NCBI RefSeq assembly: GCF_034259425.1 | Contig: NZ_JAXIVU010000002.1 | Location: 186,001 to 250,000 of the forward strand | From: Denitrificimonas halotolerans | Lineage (GTDB): Bacteria; Pseudomonadota; Gammaproteobacteria; Pseudomonadales; Pseudomonadaceae | DNA: 64,000 bases | Direction: 5' to 3' | Part shown: piece by piece, positions 8,203-17,300 of the stretch | Layout: every line of letters starts with the position of its first letter | Numbering within the stretch: the first letter of the stretch is position 1 | Position numbers and translations under genes: made by a program | The notes under the pieces: generated by a model | What the model was told of the DNA's origin: nothing | Database searches by the model: none | Seen by the model: only the letters and a program-made list of their open reading frames with translations

Positions 8203-9920
8203 CCCGCCTTATTCATGAGCACTAAAAAATACCGCCCGGCTCCGCTGGATCTCTGCGCCGGTACACACAGCCCAGCCCCAGCCTGATTTTTGTTCTTTAA
8301 AAACACAGTTTCCTCGTCGTTCCTGGCAAAATCCAGCCAAATTTCAGCTCGTTGGTTGCTTTTTCCGGCACAGAAACGAGAGCATCCCTCGGCGCATGGC
8401 TGATTCCGTAATGAGTCCGGCAAAAAGCGATATTTATGTCGGCGATTGATGCAGCCAGGATAGATGCCTGAGCAGGTCTGGCCACCATTTGTTGCCCGCC
8501 CGGCCAATATGCACCCGGATGCGGCGGGCATGCACAGCAACGGTGGCAGCTATTTTCAGGGTCTGTTCACGCACCTTGCGCAAGCTCCAGCCTTGATGCG
8601 TGATGTACTCCATCAACACTCGCAAGCTGTGCATGAGCTGATAGGCATACAGGTCCAACAGCAGGTTGACCTGGTTGCGTCCCATCACGTCCTGCACGGT
8701 CGAGGCGCCGCGGCAGGTCGATGACAAGTGCACATTCAATGTGTCTTTGAGCTCACCCATGTGTCCCTCGGCCTTGCCACGCCTGCGGTACAGGCTCAAA
8801 ACCTCATGGCCATGCCAGTCTTTGCTATCCAGGCTGGTCACCAGAAAAAAGTGATGTAAAAACAGGTCGTCCGGTCGTTCACTGACCACCAACACAATGC
8901 GCCGAGGTTGATCCCAGCTTTCTGCCTTGTAATAAAACTCGTGGCACCACTCCCGCAATTGTTCCGGTGGCCGTCCCACCGGTCGTTTTAAATAAGGCTG
9001 GACCATGCGGTCCAGCACGGCATTACTGGTAATGCGGCCAACAAAGGGGATGTTTTCTGCATCCAGCGCTGACAGGGTGTGACCACCGGTAAAGCCAGAG
9101 TCAAAACGCACCTGTACTTGGGCGCCTGTCGTTTGCCGGATCCGCTGAACCAGCCCGGGAATCCATTGATCGGCCTGAGCAGCATTGCCGCTATTCCCCT
9201 CGCGCAGCAGTCCGCCCACCATGTCGCCGGCTTCAGCGATGGAGGCCACCAGGGGTGAGTAGTGTGTGCAGCCAACATAGCGGTTGTAGCCAGTACCTGC
9301 CTGATTGCCAAAGGTTTCGATGGGCAGACCGTCCACGTCCAGTGTGATCGAAGGCAGCGGTTTGCCGCCGCGCATAGAAGACAAGCGCCACATGGCCAAA
9401 TCCAGCAAACCATCGTGCAATACAGCCCGGTTGGCATCCAGGGCCAACAGGTTTAGCAGCCGGGAAAGCGTCGGCTGGGAAGGCCGCTGTTGTGTCAACG
9501 GCGTGGTACTGCGCTGATCGCTGCAGGCCAGCTGAAACACCGGATCTTCACCCAGCAGCTGGGTGTCGCTCAGATCATCCCAGCCCTGAGCATGCTGGAA
9601 CATCAGTGTGCGCAGTTGACTGGTCAGGCTGTGCCGCACTCTGGACGGGTCACGATGGTCCTGCAGTTGCTGCCCAAGCTGCTCACACACACCGCTGCGA
9701 TCCATGATTTCACGCAGCAAAAAGGCTCCACCATCACTGCTGGTTTTGCGACCACTGAGGCGTACAGAAACAGACGGGTTGCAGGTAGGTTTCCAGGTTG
9801 GTATTGTTTCACCCATAGCGAGCGGTCCCCTCTAATCAAGTTCTTGTCGGAACATATTGATTATAAAGGATAAACCGCTCGCCTTCTTTGTTTATGGGCA
9901 GGTTTCATGAATAAGACGGG
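8203..9920 (-). mobile_element. IS1380-family insertion sequence
   Basis: The terminal inverted repeats are CCCGCCTTATTCATGA at 8203 and, inverted, CCCGTCTTATTCATGA ending at 9920, with one mismatch. A full transposase gene fills the interior. The flanking four bases (TTAA on the left, AACA on the right) do not match, so there is no target duplication. The IS has probably been involved in recombination or an adjacent deletion; it splits two unrelated gene fragments. Confidence 0.88.
8434..9816 (-). CDS. IS1380-family transposase
   Basis: A 460-residue DDE transposase of the IS1380 family. The sequence carries the family's conserved blocks: SDGGAFLLREIMD near the N-terminus, ITLDVDGLPIETFG and VRFDSGFTGG around the two catalytic aspartates, and YRRRGKAEGHMGELK with the catalytic glutamate. 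Length and the full set of blocks indicate an intact enzyme. The ATG lies about 100 bases inside the right inverted repeat, as usual for the family. A 237-base copy of the distal end of this element lies at 15157-15393. Confidence 0.92.
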   Translation of the reverse strand: MGETIPTWKPTCNPSVSVRLSGRKTSSDGGAFLLREIMDRSGVCEQLGQQLQDHRDPSRVRHSLTSQLRTLMFQHAQGWDDLSDTQLLGEDPVFQLACSDQRSTTPLTQQRPSQPTLSRLLNLLALDANRAVLHDGLLDLAMWRLSSMRGGKPLPSITLDVDGLPIETFGNQAGTGYNRYVGCTHYSPLVASIAEAGDMVGGLLREGNSGNAAQADQWIPGLVQRIRQTTGAQVQVRFDSGFTGGHTLSALDAENIPFVGRITSNAVLDRMVQPYLKRPVGRPPEQLREWCHEFYYKAESWDQPRRIVLVVSERPDDLFLHHFFLVTSLDSKDWHGHEVLSLYRRRGKAEGHMGELKDTLNVHLSSTCRGASTVQDVMGRNQVNLLLDLYAYQLMHSLRVLMEYITHQGWSLRKVREQTLKIAATVAVHARRIRVHIGRAGNKWWPDLLRHLSWLHQSPT

Positions 9921-10307
9921 AACATGGCACTCATAGCTTCGCGACTTCACTGGGTTTGGATCGGTACTGTTTGCGTGCGTATGCGCACGGATTTTTCCTA
10001 CTCCAACACCCTTGGCTGGAACACTTTCCCTGTTCCTACTTTGACTGAAAAGAACAAGGCTGATCTAACCCTTTGCGCCGAAGATATTTTGCTGGCCCGC
10101 GAAGCCCATTTCCCTGCCACCATCGCCGACCTCTACAACCCAGACACCATGCCGGATAACCTTCGCGCGGCCCACGAACGCAACGATGAAGTGCTGGAGC
10201 GCATCTACATCGGTCGCCGTTTTAAAAACGATACCGAGCGACTGGAAAAACTGTTTGAGCTGTATATCAAAATAACCGACAAAACAGCCAAAGGGAAAAA
10301 GGCATGA
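9921..10307 (+). pseudogene. C-terminal remnant of a large DNA methyltransferase (MmeI-like or type IIG)
   Basis: The reading frame enters directly from the IS1380 border. It carries the target-recognition tail typical of large class I DNA methyltransferases (RMRTDFSYSNTLGWNTFPVP, then NLRAAHERNDEVLERIYIG). The catalytic domain is gone; the IS or an associated deletion removed it. The stop overlaps the rhuM start by four bases (ATGA), so the two were co-translated. The fragment is visibly GC-richer than the ICE backbone. As it stands it cannot methylate DNA. Confidence 0.75.
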
Positions 10308-11314
10308 GCGAGTTAATTCTGTACACCAGCGACGACGGTCACACCCGGCTCCACCTGCGGGTGGAGATCGAGACCATCTGGCTGAGTCAGCTGGAAATCG
10401 CTGAACTGTTCCAGACCACCAAGCAGAACGTCTCTTTGCACGCAAAAAATATCTTTGAGGACAAGGAGTTAGACCCAGAGGCAACTGTCAAGGAATCCTT
10501 GACAGTTCAGTCTGAGGGGGGCCGTCAGGTCAAACGAAAGATCAGTTATTACAACCTCGATCTGATTCTGGCGATCGGCTACCGCGTGCGTTCACCGCGT
10601 GGCGTGCAATTCCGCCAGTGGGCCAGTACACATCTCAAGGAGTTTCTGCGCAAGGGCTTCGTGATGGATGACGAGCGTCTGAAAAATCCGGGCGGCTGGG
10701 ATTACTTCGATGAGTTGTTGGAACGCATCCGCGACATACGGGCCTCGGAGAAGCGCTTTTATCAGAAGGTTCGCGATCTGTTTAAGCTTAGTTCTGATTA
10801 CCAGGCTCGCGAGCGTGAAACCGCATTGTTCTTTGCCGAAGTGCAGAACAAGCTGCTTTATGCCACCACCAATCACACCGCTGCCGAGCTGATCCTGAAG
10901 CGCTCTGATCCCAGTCAACCCAATATGGCATTGACCAGTTGGAGTGGTTCGCGGGTACGAAAGCAGGATGTCATCATCGCCAAGAACTACCTGAGCGCCG
11001 ATGAGATAGACACGCTGAATCGGCTGGTAGTGATCTTCCTGGAACAGGCCGAGCTGCGTGTAAAACAGCAGAAGGAGCTGACCCTGGACTTCTGGCGTAA
11101 CAACGTCGATAGAATGCTGGCTTTTAATGACCAGGCGATCCTCGAAGGTGCTGGCTCAGTCAGTCGCGAGAGCATGGAGAAGGTTGCCCGTGAGCGTTAT
11201 GAGGTCTTCGATCAGCAACGGCGTATTGCCGAGCGTGTAGCAGCCGACGCTGAAGATCTCCGCCAGCTCGAACAACTTGAAGGTGCGTTAAAAACGCAAG
11301 AGAAAAAACTATGA
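10304..11314 (+). CDS. rhuM: RhuM family protein
   Basis: A 336-residue protein of the RhuM family, named after a Salmonella SPI-3 gene. Such genes commonly lie between the methyltransferase and specificity genes of restriction-modification and other defence loci. Conserved features include a Fic/KilA-like N-terminal DNA-binding region (IWLSQLEIAELFQTTKQNVS), the segment YNLDLILAIGYRVRSPRG, and a long helical C-terminus. It overlaps the methyltransferase remnant by four bases at its start and a 34-codon frame at its end, so it is part of one operon. The biochemical role of RhuM is not established. Confidence 0.88.
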   Translation: MSELILYTSDDGHTRLHLRVEIETIWLSQLEIAELFQTTKQNVSLHAKNIFEDKELDPEATVKESLTVQSEGGRQVKRKISYYNLDLILAIGYRVRSPRGVQFRQWASTHLKEFLRKGFVMDDERLKNPGGWDYFDELLERIRDIRASEKRFYQKVRDLFKLSSDYQARERETALFFAEVQNKLLYATTNHTAAELILKRSDPSQPNMALTSWSGSRVRKQDVIIAKNYLSADEIDTLNRLVVIFLEQAELRVKQQKELTLDFWRNNVDRMLAFNDQAILEGAGSVSRESMEKVARERYEVFDQQRRIAERVAADAEDLRQLEQLEGALKTQEKKL

Positions 11315-11415
11315 CCGATAATCAAGATTGGTGTCCACTGACGCCCAGGCTTTCCCCATGGAAGAAAGACAATCCTCTGATCCAAAAGGGGGTTCTTTCT
11401 ACCCGGATCCACTGA
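11311..11415 (+). CDS. short overlapping ORF, possibly a remnant of a following RM gene
   Basis: A 34-residue frame starts inside the rhuM stop (ATGA overlap) and begins MTDNQDWCPLTPRLSPWKK. Translational coupling suggests that a real gene, perhaps a specificity or helper subunit, once began here and was cut when the next gene was joined on. The short tail shows no domain. Confidence 0.35.
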   Translation: MTDNQDWCPLTPRLSPWKKDNPLIQKGVLSTRIH

Positions 11416-11427
11416 GTTCCATTCCAA

Positions 11428-14400
11428 ATGAAAAAGAGCATGATTTCCCTAATACGTTGGCTTGTAAAGCGTCTCGATCAGGGGGCAGCTTTTCTGGAAA
11501 GAAAAAGTCTCTCCGCTGACGCGCAGCCAAAGTTCGTGGACCTCGCACCCACGGACGAGGCAGACAAGGACGGCATATATACCGAAGCACTAGTGTTTGC
11601 GACAAATAATAAGGATGTTACTAACATTGCCCTAACAGGCCCCTATGGGTCGGGAAAGAGCAGTATCATCAGAACCTTCTTGAAGAAGTACCCGCGGCCT
11701 GTGCTGAATATTTCTCTCGCCGCGTTTGTTCCCGAGGACGATTCAAAGGCCGAGGTGGGGAGCAAGAAGGTAAGCCGCCAGGAGATTGAGAGAAGCATCC
11801 TGCAACAGATGTTGTATGGTGCTGACGCCAACAAACTGCCACTGTCGCGGTTCAAAAGAATCCAGTCGCCCGGATTCTGGTCGATTTTCAAGTCTCTTTA
11901 CATAACGCTTGGCATTCTCTCGCTTTGGTACCTGTTTCCCCAGCGAGAAGATATTATCAGCGGAGATTTTTTTGATCCGCTAGCGCTCAGCAATGGGTTC
12001 AATCTGGGAACCTTCGGGTTCGCGGTAATATTCTTCTGGGCGACATTACATCAACTCTATGTCGCGAGCTTTGGGCTGTCTCTCAAGAGTATCTCGCTGA
12101 AGGATGTTGAGATAAAACCGGCCAATGATGACCAGACATCCATATTGAATCGTCATCTGGATGAAATAATTTATTTCTTTCAGAGAACAAAATATGACCT
12201 TGTCGTTATTGAGGATATCGACCGATTTAAAAATACGGATGTTTTTGTCACGCTGCGCGAAATAAACAGCCTTGTTAACGCGAATGCCGGAGTTAAGCGA
12301 GTCATTAGATTTCTCTACGCGCTGCGCGACGATATGTTTGTCAATACCGAGCGAACCAAGTTTTTTGAATTTATCGTTCCTGTCATACCGATTATTAACT
12401 CGTCGAATTCGATCGATAAGGTATTGGAACAGGGGGAAAGACTTGATCTAGACAGCCGTCTTAACCGCCAATTCCTGCGGGAGGTCTCACGATACCTGAA
12501 CGACCTGAGGTTGATTCAGAATATCTTTAATGAATACGCCATTTATATGGCCAATCTGGAAACCGATGGAGAAAGTTTTCTTGATGCCAATAAGCTTCTT
12601 GCGATTCTGATCTATAAAAATGTTTATCCCAGAGATTTTGAGCAGTTACATCGGGGTACGGGTGTGCTGGCAAGAATATTGAGCCAGAAAAATGAGCTGA
12701 TCAAAAATGGTGAGAAATCTTACCGGGACGATATTGAGGAGCTCGAAGAACAGCTCAGGGTTGCCGAGCAGCAGACCCCTGCAGATTTAAGAGAGTTGCG
12801 TCAAATTTACGCTATGGCGCTTATTGAAAAGCTTCCCGCGAACATTACAAGTGTCAGCCTTGACAGGCGGACATGGGTCAACCTCCAGCAGATGGTCGCG
12901 CCCGACACTTTTGAGCAACTTTTAGAGGCTTCCCTCTTGTTCTGCCGAAACATCCATAACCAACAACAGCAGGTCAATATTGCCGATCTGCTAACCGGGG
13001 AGAGCCCTCAGAAATCTTACCAGCAGCGCAAGGAAGAGATCGAAAGCAAGTCGACTGATAACAAGAGTAAACAATTGCGTCGAATGAGCGACCTGAAATC
13101 AAAGATTGCAACGCTCCGTACCACTAAGTTCAGCGAGTTATTGCGTTTACATCCCGACAGCACTCAAACTGTTTTTGAGAGCTTCGGGGATAATGGAGAG
13201 CTTGCCCGTTATCTGGTGCTGGAGGGCTATCTTGACGATACTTACTATCAATACACGTCACTCTTTCATGAGGGTCGTTTGTCGCCGAACGATAACAAGT
13301 TTCTGATTCAGATTCGGGCCTTTGTCACGCCAGAGCCAAACCACTCGATCGATAACCCCAGAGAGGTTATCGCAGCGATGCGTGAAGAAGACTTTCAGCA
13401 GAGCTATGTACTGAACGTTAAGCTTGTTGACGTTCTCCTGAGCGATCGCATTCTTTATGGTGGGCAGACGAAGAAGCTTTTCCAATTTATTTCATCTGAT
13501 TTTGAAGGCTGCGAAAGCTTTCTGGATGCCTATTACGCCAGCGGCCGCAATGCCGAAGCGTTACTCTCGGGACTGGCCAGAACTTGGAAAGGGCTTGTTC
13601 CAGCCATTCTTGCCAGCTCCGGCAGTATTTCTCACGTCAGTCAATTAGTCGCAAACCTATCAGAAAATTTGCTTTCAGAGTTCGCAAATACCTTTGAAAA
13701 ACTACCGAAATTTGTTGCCGTTCATCTTCCTGAAATTCTGGAGTTGGTGCCGGAACTGACACCGGAACGTCTTAAGTGCCTCGACTTTGAGATCAAGGAT
13801 CTCGCCTCGATCAAAGAGCACTTTGGTATTGTGCAATCCATGTTCGAGGCAGGGCTTTTCGAGCTGACGATAGCGAATCTGGAGCACATCTATGAGGCGC
13901 TCTTGGGGGGGAACGACATTTCGTCGCTGCGGAAAAAGAACTTCACCACCATACGCTCGACGAACAACGCTGCTTTGATGGGGCGGATCGAGCGTGATTT
14001 TAACTGTTATTTTTGCAATGTGCTTTTGGCGCAGGAAGAAAACACCAAGGAGGATGCCTCTGCAATTCTCGAGGTGATTCAACACGATACGCTTGAAGAG
14101 GATGATCTTCGGGAGTTTCTGGAGCGGCAGGCAACACTGCTACCAACTCTGGAGGGCGTGCCAGTAAGGCTGCACGCAATGTTGTTCCAGTTAGGCAAGA
14201 TTGAACCCACGTGGCTGAATTGCCATGAGTTCATTGACGGAGAGGGATTTAAAGCCGATAGCCTGCTGGATTATTTGGGGCGCGATGATGTTCGTGCGGC
14301 TCTTCTGGCACAGCCTATGCCGGATAGCTCTGATTTTTCTCCGCTCCGTCAGTTCCTGATCAATGCAGGCTCGCTGTCGGATGCCGTTTACAGAGAATAT

Positions 14401-15057
14401 GTGCACGCTCTACCGAAACCGTTTACGAAAGTACCCGAAGGTTTGGAGGCAGCCAAGGTTAAAGCGCTGATCGAGGAGAGAAAGGTTACTTTCACCAAAG
14501 AAAGCCTCGAAGCGCTCGCTGACCATGAAGATCTGCAGGTGCTATTCGTTGCGACCAATATCAACCTATACCTGATCGACCCAGATGGCTTTGCGCTTGA
14601 TGATGATTTCCGCGAGGCGCTTCTTCAATCTGGAATTGATAACGCAGCCAAACTCAAGTTGATAGATTTGATGGACCTGGAGGCGCTTGTTGACTTGCCT
14701 GAGAGAGCCGCACTGGTTGGGGCGATCATCAATCGGAGCGACACGGAAGTGCCGGGCCTCAATGGGGCTATTGTGCAAGCGCTGGTGATCCACTCGACAC
14801 TCGTAGAGACACAAGTTTCACTCCTCAACAAGTATCACGATCTGTTGACGAATGAAGAGGTGCGCTATGTCCTGGCCGAATTGCCGGAGCCGTATTCGGA
14901 AATAAAAATCGGGAGCAATAAACCAAAGTTGAGGAATACACCCGGTAATCAGCACTTGGTTCGTTGGCTTGATTCTAGGGATATTATTTCGTCTTGGCGC
15001 GAGGGGAAAATCATGAATGATGACATAACAGTGCACCTTTATAAGAAGGCGCGTTGA
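11428..15057 (+). CDS. YobI-like membrane-anchored P-loop NTPase
   Basis: A 1209-residue protein. Residues 1-60 form a short basic/helical lead. Walker A is GPYGSGKSS (71-79). Two hydrophobic segments lie at about 155-171 and 196-213, inserted between the nucleotide motifs. Walker B is YDLVVIEDIDRF (256-267), followed by a sensor-like RFLYALRDDMF. The remaining 900 residues are helical repeats with coiled coil around 470-600. This arrangement, an NTPase core interrupted by membrane helices, is typical of YobI-type and KAP-related NTPases seen in defence islands. It lies in the IS1380-flanked block after rhuM. An anti-phage role is inference; the Shine-Dalgarno is weak, which fits translational coupling. 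Confidence 0.78.
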   Translation: MKKSMISLIRWLVKRLDQGAAFLERKSLSADAQPKFVDLAPTDEADKDGIYTEALVFATNNKDVTNIALTGPYGSGKSSIIRTFLKKYPRPVLNISLAAFVPEDDSKAEVGSKKVSRQEIERSILQQMLYGADANKLPLSRFKRIQSPGFWSIFKSLYITLGILSLWYLFPQREDIISGDFFDPLALSNGFNLGTFGFAVIFFWATLHQLYVASFGLSLKSISLKDVEIKPANDDQTSILNRHLDEIIYFFQRTKYDLVVIEDIDRFKNTDVFVTLREINSLVNANAGVKRVIRFLYALRDDMFVNTERTKFFEFIVPVIPIINSSNSIDKVLEQGERLDLDSRLNRQFLREVSRYLNDLRLIQNIFNEYAIYMANLETDGESFLDANKLLAILIYKNVYPRDFEQLHRGTGVLARILSQKNELIKNGEKSYRDDIEELEEQLRVAEQQTPADLRELRQIYAMALIEKLPANITSVSLDRRTWVNLQQMVAPDTFEQLLEASLLFCRNIHNQQQQVNIADLLTGESPQKSYQQRKEEIESKSTDNKSKQLRRMSDLKSKIATLRTTKFSELLRLHPDSTQTVFESFGDNGELARYLVLEGYLDDTYYQYTSLFHEGRLSPNDNKFLIQIRAFVTPEPNHSIDNPREVIAAMREEDFQQSYVLNVKLVDVLLSDRILYGGQTKKLFQFISSDFEGCESFLDAYYASGRNAEALLSGLARTWKGLVPAILASSGSISHVSQLVANLSENLLSEFANTFEKLPKFVAVHLPEILELVPELTPERLKCLDFEIKDLASIKEHFGIVQSMFEAGLFELTIANLEHIYEALLGGNDISSLRKKNFTTIRSTNNAALMGRIERDFNCYFCNVLLAQEENTKEDASAILEVIQHDTLEEDDLREFLERQATLLPTLEGVPVRLHAMLFQLGKIEPTWLNCHEFIDGEGFKADSLLDYLGRDDVRAALLAQPMPDSSDFSPLRQFLINAGSLSDAVYREYVHALPKPFTKVPEGLEAAKVKALIEERKVTFTKESLEALADHEDLQVLFVATNINLYLIDPDGFALDDDFREALLQSGIDNAAKLKLIDLMDLEALVDLPERAALVGAIINRSDTEVPGLNGAIVQALVIHSTLVETQVSLLNKYHDLLTNEEVRYVLAELPEPYSEIKIGSNKPKLRNTPGNQHLVRWLDSRDIISSWREGKIMNDDITVHLYKKAR

Positions 15058-15156
15058 TCAGTCGGGATTGCGCTAAATTGTCGGTGACAACGATATCCGT
15101 CCGAACTTGCACGGGTTGGTCGTTCAATCCGCTTGTTGCTAGCGACAAGGTGTAAT

Positions 15157-15393
15157 CCCGCCTTATTCATGAGCACTAAAAAATACCGCCCGGCTCCGCT
15201 GGATCTCTGCGCCGGTACACACAGCCCAGCCCCAGCCTGATTTTTGTTCTTTAAGAACACAGTTTCCTCGTCGTTCCTGGCAAAATTCAGCCAAATTTCA
15301 GCTCGTTGGTTGCTTTTTCCGGCACAGAAACGAGAGCATCCCTCGGCGCATGGCTGATTCCGTAATGAGTCCGGCAAAAAGCGATATTTATGT
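15157..15393 (-). mobile_element. IS1380 end fragment (second copy)
   Basis: These 237 bases are nearly identical to 8203-8439, including the outer inverted repeat CCCGCCTTATTCATGAGC, with only a few substitutions and in the same orientation. The transposase gene is missing. With the complete IS it brackets the methyltransferase remnant, rhuM and the NTPase gene. Between the NTPase stop and this fragment (15058-15156) nothing is recognisable. Confidence 0.9.
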
Positions 15394-15435
15394 TGTTAAT
15401 GGCCAATAGTGGATCAGTTTAAATGGCCATTAACA
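15394..15435. repeat. perfect inverted repeat resembling an IS21-type end
   Basis: TGTTAATGGCC (15394-15404) is repeated inverted as GGCCATTAACA (15425-15435), with GTGGATCAGTTT in between. The TG...CA ends and the GGATCAGTTT core resemble the ends of IS21-family elements. It directly abuts the IS1380 fragment, so it looks like nested IS debris. Confidence 0.5.
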
Positions 15436-15552
15436 TACGCCATCTGCTGCTTGGTAACGGTATACATTGGCCAAGACAAACTGAGCGTCCGCGTCGTCGT
15501 TTAATGCTTTTTTTGTTAACCGCGTTAATGCGGCTTTAGTGAGTTTTTTCAT
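15430..15552 (-). pseudogene. truncated Sel1-repeat-like protein N-terminus
   Basis: A 40-codon frame begins MKKLTKAALTRLTKKALND and then DADAQFVLANVY, which resembles the first Sel1 repeat. It ends within the inverted repeat at 15425-15435, so the IS debris truncated the gene. Confidence 0.4.
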
Positions 15553-15624
15553 ATTGATTATGCCTCTTGGTTAGACGGCATTACCCCGTACAGGCAGTAA
15601 TGCCCATACGGGATTGTGAAGAGA

Positions 15625-16158
15625 TTACAGAAGATTATTTTCTGCAAAGGAGTAGGTCGTGTGACCAACGACCATGTGATCCAGGATGCGTACGTCGATC
15701 AAGGCTAGTGCCTCTTTTAGACGTTTGGTTAGCGTTTTGTCTGCCTGGCTCGGCTCTGGGTCACCTGAAGGGTGGTTGTGCGCGATTATGCAAGCTGCGG
15801 CATTATTAGCCAAAGCGCGCTTAACCACTTGACGAGGATAGACACTAGCGCCGTCAACAGTGCCGTAAAACAGCGTTTCATAAGCTATGACGTTATGTTT
15901 GGTGTCTAGGAATAAACACGCAAACACTTCATGCTCAGGCTTGCCCATTTTGAACTGAATCAGCTCGGTGGCTTTCTTAGGAGAGTCTATACAGACTCGA
16001 TTGTTAATTTTCTGTGCTGCAATGAAGCTTGCCATTTTTAGCACATCTGTTTCGCTGATATTTTTAGCGCTATAGGTGCCATCCGGTTCCCGTAAGAAAC
16101 CATAGACATTGTCCAAAAAGCTCAGTGAGCTATTAGTTGCTTCGTTAGTAGTTTGCAT
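15625..16158 (-). CDS. radC: RadC family JAB-domain protein
   Basis: A 177-residue protein with the JAMM metal-binding signature HNHPSGDPEPSQAD (residues 127-140). It lacks the long N-terminal helix-hairpin-helix region of chromosomal RadC, as is usual for mobile-element versions. The fold suggests a zinc-dependent isopeptidase or nuclease-like activity; the cellular role is not established. The start at 16158 is chosen because GGAG of the H4 hairpin is seven bases upstream. It follows the 66-residue gene on the same strand and is preceded by an H3-H4 module only. Confidence 0.9.
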   Translation of the reverse strand: MQTTNEATNSSLSFLDNVYGFLREPDGTYSAKNISETDVLKMASFIAAQKINNRVCIDSPKKATELIQFKMGKPEHEVFACLFLDTKHNVIAYETLFYGTVDGASVYPRQVVKRALANNAAACIIAHNHPSGDPEPSQADKTLTKRLKEALALIDVRILDHMVVGHTTYSFAENNLL

Positions 16159-16232
16159 GGTGTTTCTCCAAAAAAGCAAAAGGCGGAGAAACACAAATCC
16201 CTTAACGGAAAAGTGTTTTCCGCCAAGATGGG
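16159..16232 (-). promoter_or_regulatory. H3-H4 leader module before radC
   Basis: H3 is CGGAAAA-CAC-TTTTCCG within CCCATCTT/AAGGG. H4 is GTGTTTCTCC...GGAGAAACAC, with the GGAG in its 3' arm and the ATG after it. There is no promoter, which fits an internal operon position. Confidence 0.78.
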
Positions 16233-16245
16233 TAGGGTTATTAGA

Positions 16246-16446
16246 TCAGCTGCGTTCGTATGAGCAGTATTCTACATATTCATGATGAATCATCATTGTG
16301 GTGTAGCAGGTATCACATATATCAATACCGCTACTGATTAGAGCTTCTTTATCTAGTCCATGCTTATGAGCTTCATTAAGCTGAACAGGAATTGCTCCAA
16401 TAGTTTTTTTGCAGTTAAAGCATGCCTCAGCAATTGTGATTTGCAT
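16246..16446 (-). CDS. small putative zinc-binding protein, 66 aa
   Basis: Two cysteine pairs (CFNC near residue 9 and CDTC near residue 47) and two nearby histidines suggest a small zinc-binding fold. No family is recognised. It is the first gene after a full leader, with radC behind it. Its H4 hairpin has diverged: the ribosome-binding site reads GGGGA, but the arms UCUCCG/CGGGGA still pair. ATG at 16446 is chosen because the longer frame from 16533 would translate the leader. Confidence 0.65.
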   Translation of the reverse strand: MQITIAEACFNCKKTIGAIPVQLNEAHKHGLDKEALISSGIDICDTCYTTMMIHHEYVEYCSYERS

Positions 16447-16645
16447 TGTATGTCCCCGAAAGAAAAGACGGAGAAACACAGCACCTAGCGGAGAGTGATT
16501 TCTCCGCCAGCCAAGGATAGGTAGGTTGAACATGAGCTCACTACGTGAGCGCCGCTTTGCATCATGTACACGGCTTTTGGCATGTTGCTAACCAACGATT
16601 AGCGAAACATGATTGAATAATAGGTAACTTGCGTTTGGTTGTCCA
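16447..16645 (-). promoter_or_regulatory. full ICE leader, copy before the 66-aa gene and radC
   Basis: -35 TGGACA (16640-16645), 17 bp, -10 TATTAT (16617-16622). H1 is GCTAATC-GTT-GGTTAGC, a compensatory variant of the other copies. H2 has outer arms ACATGA/TCATGT and inner GCTCAC-GTA-GTGAGC. H3 has CGGAGA/TCTCCG. H4 has diverged but keeps its pairing. Confidence 0.83.
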
Positions 16646-16775
16646 GACCTGGGTAGTCAGTACAAAAAAGTGCTATCAGCTGTTTAAAGTTAGCCAGTAT
16701 TTACGAGGCTGGATAAGCTACTTTGGGTTCGCCAAAGACTGGCTTCATACTGCTATCAGTGAATCTTCTAGAGCT
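16646..16775. repeat. upstream duplication, copy B
   Basis: An imperfect copy of 7917-8040, sharing GTGCTATCAGC, AGTATTTACG and GGCTGGATAA. With the leaders it forms a duplicated block of roughly 300 bases. Confidence 0.6.
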
Positions 16776-16781
16776 GGATCG

Positions 16782-16994
16782 CTAAGCTTGTAGAGCAACT
16801 GCAAACAGTGCACACGCAGCATCATAGTGAGCGGGTAAGGGGAATCCTGTTTCACCTTTGGAGTAATGCTTAGTGGCGCGATTTCGCAAGCGCTTCCAAG
16901 GAATAATGGTCTCCACCTTTTCTAAGAAAATCTCACGACGCGTCTTACCCTTTTTGTTCTGGTATTCTGCTTCGGCAAAGGTCAGTTGGTTCAT
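16782..16994 (-). pseudogene. IS5-family transposase N-terminal remnant
   Basis: The frame begins MNQLTFAEAEYQNKKGKTRR and continues EIFLEKVETIIPWKRL, the conserved N-terminal block of IS5-group transposases. It diverges and stops after about 70 residues, where a functional enzyme has over 300. The catalytic domain is absent. From here to 17261 I see only a short open minus-strand stretch with a membrane-like segment and no start. Confidence 0.75.
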
Positions 16995-17261
16995 TATTTA
17001 GCTCGCTGGGCTAAAAAATGGACGATGCGGCTATTATCGAAAAAAGTGGGTAGTTATTCAGAGGCTCCTTAAAATCATGCTGAGAAGCTGCATTGGTCAC
17101 CAATGCCATAATTGGATCTGGTGTGCCGATTAACAAAACAATCACAACAATATAAGCCAGTAGCACGCTAAAGCTTATTAATATGGCACTGGAAAACTGT
17201 TAATTCTTGCATTCAAAAACAAGCATATCCATTTAGGCTGTGTTGTTATCGCAAAGCATTG

Positions 17262-17274
17262 GTTATACTATAAC
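17262..17274 (+). promoter_or_regulatory. Zur box
   Basis: The perfect palindrome GTTATA-C-TATAAC, 26 bases before the folE2 ATG, matches the Zur operator core of gammaproteobacteria. It would repress folE2-zigA when zinc is sufficient. Confidence 0.8.
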
Positions 17275-17300
17275 ATTACTTTTAGGTATGTCTGATAACT

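Noticed and set aside
8199..9924. Target-site duplication around IS1380
   Set aside because: The four flanking bases on each side (TTAA and AACA) differ.
17005..17190. Open minus-strand stretch with a membrane-like segment
   Set aside because: No supported start codon and only about 60 residues before a stop; it could be a fragment but cannot be called a gene.
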